This document shows, piece by piece, positions 1 to 7,907 of a DNA stretch of 11,641 nucleotides. The notes under the pieces are model-generated. The model was not told where the DNA came from. It saw only the letters and a list, made by a program, of their open reading frames with translations, and made no database searches. Every line of letters begins with the position of its first letter. The stretch's first letter is position 1. Source of the stretch: UBA2922 sp035352555 (GTDB lineage Bacteria; Bacillota; Clostridia; Oscillospirales; Oscillospiraceae); NCBI GenBank assembly GCA_035352555.1, contig DAOPXW010000061.1, positions 1 to 11,641 of the forward strand, written 5' to 3'. Both the position numbers and the translations under genes were made by a program.

Positions 1-793
1 ACTGGGGCCCGGCGATGTCCATCAGCCTTTGGGTGACGGCGTAGGGCGACAGCGCCGCGATGCGCGCTTCCCATACCTCCGCCGGCTCGCCCATGGACAC
101 CCAGATATCCGTATACAGCACATCCGCGCCCTCCGCCGCCTTCCGCGGGTCGGTCTGGAAGCTGAGCTTCGCGCCGGTCTCCGCGGCGACGGCGCGGCAG
201 GTGTCGATCAGCGCGGGGTCGGGGAAATACTCTTCCGGCGCGGCGGCGGTGAAGTCCATGCCCATCTTGGCGCAGCCCACCATCAGGGAGTTGCCCATGT
301 TGTAGCGGGCGTCCCCCAGATAGACCAGCTTTTTCCCGGCCAGGCCGCCGAAATGCTCCTGTATGGTGAGAAAATCCGCCAAGACCTGCGTGGGGTGAGA
401 TTCGTTGGTGAGGCCGTTGAGCACGGGCACGTCGGCATACTCCGCCAGCGCCTCCACCCGGGACTGCTCAAACCCCCGGTATTCGATGGCATCGAACATC
501 CGCGCCAGTACCCGGGCGGTGTCGGCAATGGATTCCTTCACGCCGATCTGGGAGCCGGAGGGCCCCAGATAGGTGCTGCCCATGCCCAGGTCCAGGGCCG
601 CCACCTCGAAGGCGCAGCGGGTGCGGGTGGAGGTCTTTTCAAAAATCAGGGCGACATTCCTGCCCTCGTGCAGCTTGTGGGGGATGCCGGCCTTTTTCTT
701 GGCCTTCAGCAGGGCCGCCGTATCCAGCAGACCCGCGATCTCGTCGGGGCTGAAGTCCAGCAGCTTTAAAAAATCGCGTCCTTGTAGATTCAT
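1..793 (-). CDS. argF: Ornithine carbamoyltransferase, C-terminus cut by window edge
   Basis: Transfers the carbamoyl group of carbamoyl phosphate to ornithine to give citrulline, in the cytoplasm. The visible 264 residues run from an ATG at 793 without a stop to the window edge. The carbamoyl-phosphate motif STRTR is at residues 55-59, the HPTQ motif at 133-136, a GDARYNMGNSLM nucleotide-fold-like segment at 160-171, and the ornithine-loop region WVSMGEP at 231-237. Family members are about 305-335 residues, so roughly 45-70 residues, including the ornithine-binding HCLP motif, lie outside the window. The start is supported by an AAGGAG ribosome binding site at 802-807 that overlaps the argD stop codon, which suggests coupled translation. 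It is the last visible gene of the arg operon. The usual LTD before the HPTQ region reads LTN here, probably a harmless variant. STRTR and the ESIADTARVLARM segment favour ornithine over aspartate carbamoyltransferase. Confidence 0.95.
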   Translation of the reverse strand, partial: MNLQGRDFLKLLDFSPDEIAGLLDTAALLKAKKKAGIPHKLHEGRNVALIFEKTSTRTRCAFEVAALDLGMGSTYLGPSGSQIGVKESIADTARVLARMFDAIEYRGFEQSRVEALAEYADVPVLNGLTNESHPTQVLADFLTIQEHFGGLAGKKLVYLGDARYNMGNSLMVGCAKMGMDFTAAAPEEYFPDPALIDTCRAVAAETGAKLSFQTDPRKAAEGADVLYTDIWVSMGEPAEVWEARIAALSPYAVTQRLMDIAGPQ

Positions 794-805
794 CGTCGTC
801 TCTCC

Positions 806-1969
806 TTATTCCGCGCAGGCGGTTTTGATGATTCCGGCGGCCTTATCCAGCAGGCCGGCGGGGATGTTCAGCGGCGGCAGCAGCCGCACCTTGTTTTTCG
901 CCGTGAGACACAGCACGCCGCCCTCAAGGCAGGCGTTCACCACCTCGGCGGCGGGTTTTTCCGTCTCCAGGCCCAGCATCAGGCCCATGCCGGAGACCGA
1001 TTTGACGCCGGGCGCGCCGTCAAAGGCGGCCTTCAGCAGTTCGCCCTTTTCCCGCACCGTTTTGAGAAAATCGTCGTCCAGCCGGCTGACGACGGACAGC
1101 GCCGCCGCGCAGCACACGGGGTTCGCACCGAAGGTGGAGCCGTTGTCGCCGGGGGCAAACACGTCCCGGACCTTCTCGCCCATCAGGCACGCGCCGATGG
1201 GCAGCCCTCCGGCCAGTCCCTTGGCCGTGGACACAAGATCGGGGGTAATGCCGTAATTCATGTAGGAATAGAGCGCCCCCGTGCGGCCGTTGCCGGTCTG
1301 CACCTCGTCCACGCAGACCAGAATATCCTCTTCGGCCGCGAAGGACGCCATGTCCTGCACGAATTCCCTGCTCAGCGGGATGACGCCGCCCTCGCCCTGG
1401 ATGCACTCGAAAAAGACGGCGGCCACCTTGTTTTCCTGGCACAGCCGCATCACGCCGTGGATGTCCCCGGCCTGGGCATAGACGAAGCCCGGCGTCAGCG
1501 GCGCGTACAGCTCGTGGTAGTGCTCCTGTCCCGTGGCGGCCAGCGTGGTCAGCGTGCGGCCGTGGAAACTGTTTTTGATGGTGAGGACGGTGGAATATTC
1601 CGCGCCCTTCTTTCCGGCGGCGTACTTGCGGGCGGCCTTCAGCAGGCATTCGTTGGCTTCCGCGCCGGAATTGCAGAAGAACGCCTTCTTCATGCCGGTC
1701 TTCTGGCACAGAAGCTCCGCCAGCTTGGGTGCCGGGGCGGTATAGTAGAGGTTGGAGACGTGCTGCAGGGTCGAGGCCTGTTCGATAACCGCGGAGAGCC
1801 ACACAGGGTCGGCGTAGCCGAAGGCGTTGACGCCGATGCCCGCGCCCATGTCGATGTACTCTTTCCCCTTGTCGTCGTATGCCAGCGCGCCCTTGCCGCA
1901 CAGCAGCGTCACGGGATAGCGGGCGTAGGTGTCGGCGATGTATTGCTTGTCGAGTTCCCTGATATCCAT
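806..1969 (-). CDS. argD: Acetylornithine aminotransferase
   Basis: PLP-dependent class III aminotransferase that converts N-acetylglutamate semialdehyde plus glutamate to N-acetylornithine and 2-oxoglutarate. The 387-residue product has the full family length. Visible motifs are NSGAEANE at 100-107 (phosphate binding), FHGRT at 135-139, DEVQTGNGRTG at 221-231 with Asp221 expected to hold the pyridine nitrogen, STAKG with the Schiff-base lysine at Lys250, and GSTFGANP at 277-284. The start at 1969 follows a GGAAGG-type ribosome binding site. argB ends 62 bases upstream, across a gap that holds a palindromic element, and argF follows after 12 bases. Related enzymes use succinylornithine, ornithine or 4-aminobutyrate, and many ArgD proteins also serve in lysine biosynthesis. 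The operon context makes the arginine role the main one. Confidence 0.96.
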   Translation of the reverse strand: MDIRELDKQYIADTYARYPVTLLCGKGALAYDDKGKEYIDMGAGIGVNAFGYADPVWLSAVIEQASTLQHVSNLYYTAPAPKLAELLCQKTGMKKAFFCNSGAEANECLLKAARKYAAGKKGAEYSTVLTIKNSFHGRTLTTLAATGQEHYHELYAPLTPGFVYAQAGDIHGVMRLCQENKVAAVFFECIQGEGGVIPLSREFVQDMASFAAEEDILVCVDEVQTGNGRTGALYSYMNYGITPDLVSTAKGLAGGLPIGACLMGEKVRDVFAPGDNGSTFGANPVCCAAALSVVSRLDDDFLKTVREKGELLKAAFDGAPGVKSVSGMGLMLGLETEKPAAEVVNACLEGGVLCLTAKNKVRLLPPLNIPAGLLDKAAGIIKTACAE

Positions 1970-1990
1970 AGATAGCCCTTCCTTTCAAAT

Positions 1991-2023
1991 ACCGGCCGAC
2001 AGCTCCCCTTTGGCAAGGGGGCC
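1991..2023. repeat. Palindromic hairpin element between argB and argD
   Basis: In the 62-base gap between the argB stop and the argD start, CCCCTT at 2005-2010 and AAGGGG at 2015-2020 form a perfect six-pair stem around a TGGC loop. A GGCC on each side (1994-1997 and 2020-2023) could extend it, sharing one G with the stem. The core matches the hairpin at 6482-6495. No U-tract follows on the minus strand, so it is unlikely to be a terminator. It may be a dispersed intergenic repeat or a processing or stability element within the arg mRNA. Confidence 0.6.
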
Positions 2024-2031
2024 TTGGCGCC

Positions 2032-2901
2032 TTATTTTTCCCCGTATACCATGGTGCCGGCGCCCTCGTCGGTGAGCACCTCCATGATGGTGGCGTGGGG
2101 CACGCGCCCGTCGAGGATAATGACCTTCTTTACGCCGTGGCTGATAGCGTCGATGCAGCAGCGCACCTTTGGGATCATGCCGCCGGAGATGACGCCCCGC
2201 TTTTCCAGTCCCTCCGCCTGCCGCAGCGACAGCTCCCGGATCAGGGAATCGGGGTCGTCCCTGTTTTCCAGGATGCCGCCGATGTCGGTCATCATAATCA
2301 TGCGCTCGGCGCCCAGCGCCCCGGCGATGCGGGCCGCGGCGGTGTCGCCGTTGATGTTGTACGCGCCGCCCGCCCCGTCGCAGCCCAGGGTGGACACCAC
2401 GGGAATGTAGCCCTTCTCCAGCAGGTCCAGAATGGGCCGGGGGTCCACCGCGGTGATCTCGCCCACATAGCCCAGCCGGGGGTCCTTCTGCCTGGCCTGG
2501 ATCAGCCGCCCGTCCAGCCCGGAGATGCCCATGGCCCGGCCGCCCTTCACCTGCAGCAGATTGACCAGCGTCTTGTTGATCTTGCCCGCCAGCACCATCA
2601 GGGCGATTTCGGCGGTCTCCCTGTCGGTGACCCGCAGCCCGTCCACGAATTCCGGGGTCTTGCCGAACTTTTCCATCGCCTCGGTGAGCTCCGGGCCGCC
2701 GCCATGCACCAGCACGACCTTCACGCCCACCAGCGTCAGCAGCACGATGTCCTCCATGACCTGCTGGCACAGCTCGTCGCTGATCATGGCGTTGCCGCCG
2801 TATTTCACCACGACGATTCTGCCGTTGTATTTTTGAATGTACGGCAGGGCCTGGGTCAGCACCTCGGCCCGCCTGGCGTTTGAAAGCTCCAGTTCCATCA
2901 T
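2032..2901 (-). CDS. argB: Acetylglutamate kinase, probably arginine-inhibited
   Basis: Phosphorylates N-acetylglutamate with ATP, the second step of arginine synthesis and its control point in the cyclic pathway. The 289-residue product shows the amino-acid-kinase fold: VVKYGGNAM with Lys33, HGGGPE at 66-71, NINGDTAA at 182-189, TDIGGIL at 205-211 and GGMIPK at 240-245 with Lys245. The frame stays open to 3069, but that extension lies inside argJ. The ATG at 2901 overlaps the argJ stop as ATGA, has GGGGA about nine bases upstream, and gives the family N-terminus; the adjacent ATG at 2898 is an alternative. About 27 residues precede the kinase core, and the C-terminus has a His269-x3-Met-Glu274 ... 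GAGTM pattern. Both resemble arginine-sensitive enzymes such as that of Thermotoga maritima. Feedback inhibition is inferred, not shown. Confidence 0.96.
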   Translation of the reverse strand: MMELELSNARRAEVLTQALPYIQKYNGRIVVVKYGGNAMISDELCQQVMEDIVLLTLVGVKVVLVHGGGPELTEAMEKFGKTPEFVDGLRVTDRETAEIALMVLAGKINKTLVNLLQVKGGRAMGISGLDGRLIQARQKDPRLGYVGEITAVDPRPILDLLEKGYIPVVSTLGCDGAGGAYNINGDTAAARIAGALGAERMIMMTDIGGILENRDDPDSLIRELSLRQAEGLEKRGVISGGMIPKVRCCIDAISHGVKKVIILDGRVPHATIMEVLTDEGAGTMVYGEK

Positions 2902-4124
2902 GTCCTGTAATCCCCGTTGATGCGCACATAGTCGTAGGTGAGGTCGCAGCCCCAGCACACGGCGCTGCCGCTCCCCTGCCCCACGGAGACCAGAATTTCC
3001 ACCTCCGGCTCCGTCAGCACCCGTTTGGCCAGCGCCTCGTCGAAATCCAGGCCCCGGCCTCGCTGGCACACCGCCACGCTGCCCGCGGCGGATTTAAATA
3101 TTATATCAACCTTTTCCGGGTCTAGCTCAGCCCCGGAATAACCCAGGGCGCACAGCACCCGGCCCCAGTTGGCGTCGCAGCCGAAGATGGCGGCCTTGGT
3201 CAGGGTGGAGCCCACCACCGATTTGGCCAGCATCTCCGCCTGGGCGTCGGTGGCCGCGCCGGACACGGCGCAGGTCATCAAATGCTTCGCGCCCTCGCCG
3301 TCGGCGGCCATGGCCCGGGCAAGCGCGGTGCAGACGGCCGTCAGCGCCGTCAGAAAAGTCTCATAATCCGCGCCCTCGGCGACGATGGCGGGGTTGCCCG
3401 CGAGGCCGTTCGCCAGCGCGATCAGGCTGTCGTTAGTGGAGGTGTCGCCGTCCACGCTGATGCGGTTGAAGGTGACGGCGCAGGCCGCCTTCAGCGCCTT
3501 TTTCAGCATTTCCGGGGAAATGGCGCAGTCGGTGGTGAGGTAGCACAGCAGGGTGCCCATATTGGGGTGGATCATGCCGCTGCCCTTGGCGATGCCGCCC
3601 AGGGTCACGGTCCTGCCCGCGAGCTCGAAGGAGCAGGCAAATTCCTTCTTCTTCGTGTCGGTGGTCATGATGGCGGAGGCCGCGGCATCCGACCCGGCGG
3701 GGTCGGCGGAGAGGGCCGCGACGGCGGCGGGCAGGCCCGCCTCGATGGCCTCGATGTTCAGCCGCTGGCCGATGACGCCGGTGGAGCTCACCAGCGCCTC
3801 TCCCTCCGGGATTTTCAGCGCCTTGGCCAGCGCGGCGCGCATCCGCAGGGCGTTCTCCCCGCCCTCCGGGGCGCAGGCGTTGGCGTTGCCGGAATTGGCG
3901 GCGACGGCCCGGGCACTGCCGGCCCTGACGGTCTCGATATCCAGCTGCACCGGGGCGGCCTTGACCCGGTTGGTGGTGAAGAGGCCAGCCGCCGCGCATT
4001 CCGCGTCCGACGCGATCACCGCCAGGTCGTTTTTGCTTTTATTTGGGCGCACGCCGCAGTGGATCCCCGCCGCCTTGAAGCCCCTGGCGGCACACACGCC
4101 GCCCTCGATAAATTTCACGCTCAT
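2898..4124 (-). CDS. argJ: Bifunctional ornithine acetyltransferase / N-acetylglutamate synthase
   Basis: Moves the acetyl group from N-acetylornithine to glutamate, releasing ornithine and regenerating N-acetylglutamate. Some members also use acetyl-CoA, which cannot be decided from sequence. The 408-residue precursor is full length. The self-cleavage site lies in KGSGMIHPNMGTLL (180-193), where cleavage before Thr191 would give alpha and beta chains and make Thr191 the nucleophile. SSTGVIG at 113-119 supplies the expected oxyanion-hole Thr115-Gly116. DGDTSTND (225-232), CDANWGRV (316-323) and the C-terminal YVRINGDYRT are family hallmarks. The residue before the cleaved bond is Gly instead of the more common Ala. 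The ATG at 4124 overlaps the argC stop as ATGA and has a GGGAGG site six bases upstream. The 3' end overlaps argB by four bases. Its presence marks the cyclic pathway. Confidence 0.97.
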   Translation of the reverse strand: MSVKFIEGGVCAARGFKAAGIHCGVRPNKSKNDLAVIASDAECAAAGLFTTNRVKAAPVQLDIETVRAGSARAVAANSGNANACAPEGGENALRMRAALAKALKIPEGEALVSSTGVIGQRLNIEAIEAGLPAAVAALSADPAGSDAAASAIMTTDTKKKEFACSFELAGRTVTLGGIAKGSGMIHPNMGTLLCYLTTDCAISPEMLKKALKAACAVTFNRISVDGDTSTNDSLIALANGLAGNPAIVAEGADYETFLTALTAVCTALARAMAADGEGAKHLMTCAVSGAATDAQAEMLAKSVVGSTLTKAAIFGCDANWGRVLCALGYSGAELDPEKVDIIFKSAAGSVAVCQRGRGLDFDEALAKRVLTEPEVEILVSVGQGSGSAVCWGCDLTYDYVRINGDYRT

Positions 4125-5059
4125 TTCGCGCCTCCCAATACCAGTCCGGCGGTCTCGTCCGCGCCGATGACCAGATTCATATTTTGTACCGCCGCGCCGG
4201 ACGCGCCCTTGCCCAGATTGTCGAATCTCGACACCAGCAGGATGCGGTCGCCGCTGCCGAACACGGCGATCTCCATGTCGTCGCGCCCGGCCATCTTGCC
4301 CGCGGCCATGAGGCCGTTTTCGCCGGCGTCCGCCTCATAATGCACCACGGGGCCCGCGTACAGCGCCGCGTAAAGCGCCCGGATATCCTCCGCCGTGCCG
4401 CGGATGTCCTTTTTGAACAGCGATACCGCCGTTTCCATGCCGCAGCAGTAGTCCGCCACGATGGGGCAGAACACCGGCGGCGTTTGCAGGCCGGGGATGA
4501 CGGTCATCTCCCGGAGATGCTTATGGGTCTGACCCAGGCCGTACAGCCGGGGCGAATCCAAAAGCGGGTCTCTGCCCCCGCTCTCGTATTCCGCGATCAT
4601 TTTCTTCCCGCCGCCGGAATAGCCGGTGAGGGAAAAGCAGGTCAGTCCCAGCTCGGGGGGGACGATGCCCGCCGCTACCAGCGGCTCCACCAGCACGATA
4701 AACCCGCCGGCGTGGCAGCCGGGGTTGGCGATGCGTTTGGAGGCTCTGATCTTTTCCCGCCTCCCGGCCAGCTCCGGGAAACCGTAGTCCCAGCCGGGGG
4801 CGGTGCGGTGGGCGGTGGAGGTGTCGATGACGGCGACGGTTTGGCTCTCCACCAGTGCCACGGCCTCGACGGAGCCCTCGTCCGGCAGGCACAGGATGGC
4901 CACGTCCGCGGCGTTGATGGCCTCCTTCCTTGTCTCAGGGTCGCGCCGCTTTTCGTAGGGCGCCTCCAGCAGCTCGATATCGTCCCGCGCCGCGATGCGC
5001 TGGCGGATGCGCAGGCCCGCCGTGCCGGAGGAGCCGTCGATAAACACCCTGGTTTTCAT
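4121..5059 (-). CDS. argC: N-acetyl-gamma-glutamyl-phosphate reductase, short type 2 form
   Basis: Reduces N-acetylglutamyl phosphate with NADPH to N-acetylglutamate semialdehyde. The 312-residue protein begins with a nucleotide-binding strand and loop, VFIDGSSGTAGLRIR (5-19). It then has AADVAILCLPD (50-60), the catalytic Cys115 in NPGCHAGGF (112-120), QTHKHLRE with probable catalytic His180, and the C-terminal GKGASGAAVQNMN (283-295). The length and the DG-x2-GT-x-GL start fit the short type 2 subfamily, best known from proteobacteria, more than the roughly 340-residue type common in Firmicutes; this is judged from memory of the families. The ATG at 5059 overlaps the argH stop as ATGA, with GGGAGG seven bases upstream inside argH. 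The 3' end overlaps argJ the same way. Confidence 0.95.
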   Translation of the reverse strand: MKTRVFIDGSSGTAGLRIRQRIAARDDIELLEAPYEKRRDPETRKEAINAADVAILCLPDEGSVEAVALVESQTVAVIDTSTAHRTAPGWDYGFPELAGRREKIRASKRIANPGCHAGGFIVLVEPLVAAGIVPPELGLTCFSLTGYSGGGKKMIAEYESGGRDPLLDSPRLYGLGQTHKHLREMTVIPGLQTPPVFCPIVADYCCGMETAVSLFKKDIRGTAEDIRALYAALYAGPVVHYEADAGENGLMAAGKMAGRDDMEIAVFGSGDRILLVSRFDNLGKGASGAAVQNMNLVIGADETAGLVLGGAK

Positions 5060-6429
5060 TGCAGCGCCTCCCGCACGAATTGAATCTGCGCCTCCACCGA
5101 GGGGACGGAGGTGCCGCCGGCGGAGCTGCGCTTCGCCACGCAGTTGTCCAGGTCGATGGCGGCATAGAGGTCGTTTTCAAACACGTCGCTGACCTTCCGG
5201 TATTCCGCCAGCGGCAGCGTCTCCAGCACCTGCCCTTCGGCGATGCATTTGGCCACCAGCTCGCCGGATATCTTATAGGCCGCCCGGAAGGGCACGCCCT
5301 TTTTGGTGAGATAATCCGCCAGATCGGTGGCGTTGATGAAGCCGGTCCGGGCGGCGGCGCGCATCCTGTCCGGGCAGACGGTCATGGTCTCCACCATGGG
5401 CGTGAACACCGCGAGGCACATCTTCACGGTGTCCAGCGCGTCGAACACGGCCTCCTTGTCCTCCTGCATATCCTTGTTATAGGCCAGCGGCAGGCCCTTG
5501 AGCACCGTCAGCAGCGCCATGAGGTCGCCGTAGACACGGCCGGTCTTGCCCCTGCACAGCTCCGCCATGTCGGGATTCTTCTTCTGGGGCATGATGGAGG
5601 AGCCGGTGGTGTAGCTGTCCGAGAGCTCCACAAATTTGAATTCCCAGCTGGACCAGAGGACCAGCTCCTCCGAAAAGCGGCTTAGGTGGGTCATAATCAG
5701 GGAGAAGGCGGCGAGAAGCTCCACGGCGAAGTCCCGGTCGGACACGGCGTCCAGACTGTTCAGGGCGATGGCGCCGAAGCCCAGCTTCTTCGCCTCCATG
5801 ACCCGGTCGGTATCGTAGGTGGTGCCCGCCAGCGCGCAGCAGCCGATGGGCGACACGTCCATGCGCTTCGCGGCGTCCTCCAGCCGGCCGATGTCCCGGA
5901 GGAACATCATGGCGTAGGCCATCAGGTGGTGGCCGAAGGTGATGGGCTGGGCCCGCTGCAGATGGGTATAGCCCGGCAGGATCACCGCCTTATTCTCCTC
6001 CGCCCTGTCCGCCAGCACCCCCAGCAGCGCCTTGAGCCGGCTGACGACTTCGGCGGTCTCGTCCCGCAGGTAGAGCCGCAGGTCCAGCGCCACCTGATCG
6101 TTGCGGCTGCGCGCGGTGTGCAGCATCTTGCCCTCGTCCCCGATGCGCTGCGTCAGCACCTGTTCCACGAACATGTGGATATCCTCGCAGGCGGGGTCGA
6201 CGGAGAGCGCCCCCTCTTCCAGGTCCTTCAGGATGCCGTCCAGCGCGTCGATGATGTGCGCCGCCGCCGCGGGCGGAATGATGTTTTTCGCGCCCAGCAT
6301 GGCCGCGTGGGCCATGGAGCCCAGGATATCCTGCCGGTACATCCGGCTGTCGAAGCGGATGGAGGAATTAAAGTCGTCCGCCGTCTGATCCACATTTCCG
6401 GCCGTCCTGCCGGCCCACATTTTCGCCAT
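5056..6429 (-). CDS. argH: Argininosuccinate lyase
   Basis: Cleaves argininosuccinate to arginine and fumarate, the last step of the pathway, as a cytoplasmic homotetramer of the fumarase/aspartase superfamily. The 457-residue product has HTARSRNDQV at 104-113, GYTHLQRAQP with catalytic His156 at 153-162, and the superfamily signature GSSIMPQKKNPD at 276-287, whose serine pair (277-278) includes the expected catalytic serine. A C-terminal SSAGGTS (435-441) is also typical. The frame stays open upstream to 6501, but those codons run through the intergenic hairpin. The ATG at 6429 gives the normal MAKMWAGR start and has a GGGAG site six bases upstream. argG lies 87 bases upstream, and argC overlaps the 3' end by four bases. 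Confidence 0.97.
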   Translation of the reverse strand: MAKMWAGRTAGNVDQTADDFNSSIRFDSRMYRQDILGSMAHAAMLGAKNIIPPAAAAHIIDALDGILKDLEEGALSVDPACEDIHMFVEQVLTQRIGDEGKMLHTARSRNDQVALDLRLYLRDETAEVVSRLKALLGVLADRAEENKAVILPGYTHLQRAQPITFGHHLMAYAMMFLRDIGRLEDAAKRMDVSPIGCCALAGTTYDTDRVMEAKKLGFGAIALNSLDAVSDRDFAVELLAAFSLIMTHLSRFSEELVLWSSWEFKFVELSDSYTTGSSIMPQKKNPDMAELCRGKTGRVYGDLMALLTVLKGLPLAYNKDMQEDKEAVFDALDTVKMCLAVFTPMVETMTVCPDRMRAAARTGFINATDLADYLTKKGVPFRAAYKISGELVAKCIAEGQVLETLPLAEYRKVSDVFENDLYAAIDLDNCVAKRSSAGGTSVPSVEAQIQFVREALQ

Positions 6430-6473
6430 GATCTTCTCCCTTCTTCCGCTTGGACCTTCCTCGCCGCAGGGAC

Positions 6474-6500
6474 TGCCGTCTCCCTTTGACAAGGGCGGCA
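6474..6500. repeat. Palindromic hairpin element between argG and argH
   Basis: In the 87-base argG-argH gap, CCCTT (6482-6486) and AAGGG (6491-6495) pair around a TGAC loop. TGCCG (6474-6478) and CGGCA (6496-6500) pair outside them, with a three-base bulge on one side. The core matches the element at 2005-2020. No U-tract follows on the minus strand, so a terminator is unlikely, and the downstream arg genes have no clear promoter of their own. It is read here as a dispersed repeat or an mRNA processing or stability structure. Confidence 0.6.
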
Positions 6501-6516
6501 ACAGGAAATCGCAGAC

Positions 6517-7731
<1,215 letters not shown>

Positions 7732-7745
7732 TGTTTATACTCCTT

Positions 7746-7764
7746 TTATGAATATTTATGCGCT
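7746..7764. promoter_or_regulatory. Probable ArgR operator (ARG box)
   Basis: The plus strand at 7747-7764 carries TATGAATATTTATGCGCT. It has a perfect TGAAT half-site and a degenerate second half, matching 12 of 18 positions of the Bacillus subtilis ARG-box consensus as I recall it. The core ATGAATATTTAT is nearly palindromic. It lies just downstream of the argG -10 element over the expected start point, where a bound repressor would block initiation. Only one good box is visible, whereas strong ArgR sites are often paired. Confidence 0.55.
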
Positions 7765-7765
7765 T

Positions 7766-7794
7766 ATTATGCGCCGTTGTCGGGCTGTTGTCAA
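7766..7794 (-). promoter_or_regulatory. Sigma-A-type promoter of the arg operon
   Basis: On the minus strand a perfect -35 TTGACA (7789-7794) is separated by 17 bases from a -10 CATAAT (7766-7771, five of six consensus). Transcription should begin near 7759, giving a leader of about 28 bases before the argG ATG. That is too short for a riboswitch or attenuator, so control is more likely by a repressor at the start site. Confidence 0.85.
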
Positions 7795-7858
7795 GAATAT
7801 TATGTATAAACTTTCACCCCATACAGAAAAATTTTTGCACAGATCCGTAGAAAGCACG

Positions 7859-7892
7859 CACAAAACCCCCGCCGTTTTGAAAACGGCGGGGG
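7859..7892 (-). terminator. Intrinsic terminator after the omega-amidase gene
   Basis: A perfect 13-base inverted repeat (7866-7878 and 7880-7892, one central base) with a GC-rich base begins about 15 bases after the omega-amidase stop. On the minus strand TTTT and further T-rich sequence follow the stem. It ends the metK-DUF1643-omega-amidase transcript and separates it from the arg promoter. Confidence 0.9.
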
Positions 7893-7907
7893 CTGCGGCG
7901 ATTTGTC

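Noticed and set aside
2902..3069. An upstream in-frame extension of argB
   Set aside because: These codons are the reading-frame shadow of argJ. The ATG at 2901 gives the family N-terminus and overlaps the argJ stop.
3282..4340. A long plus-strand open frame opposite argJ and the end of argC
   Set aside because: It spans two real genes on the other strand, has no recognisable motif or ribosome binding site, and its Gly/Arg/Ala-rich composition is typical of shadow frames.
6430..6501. An upstream in-frame extension of argH
   Set aside because: It runs through the intergenic hairpin, encodes no conserved sequence, and the ATG at 6429 has a good ribosome binding site and the expected MAKMWAGR start.
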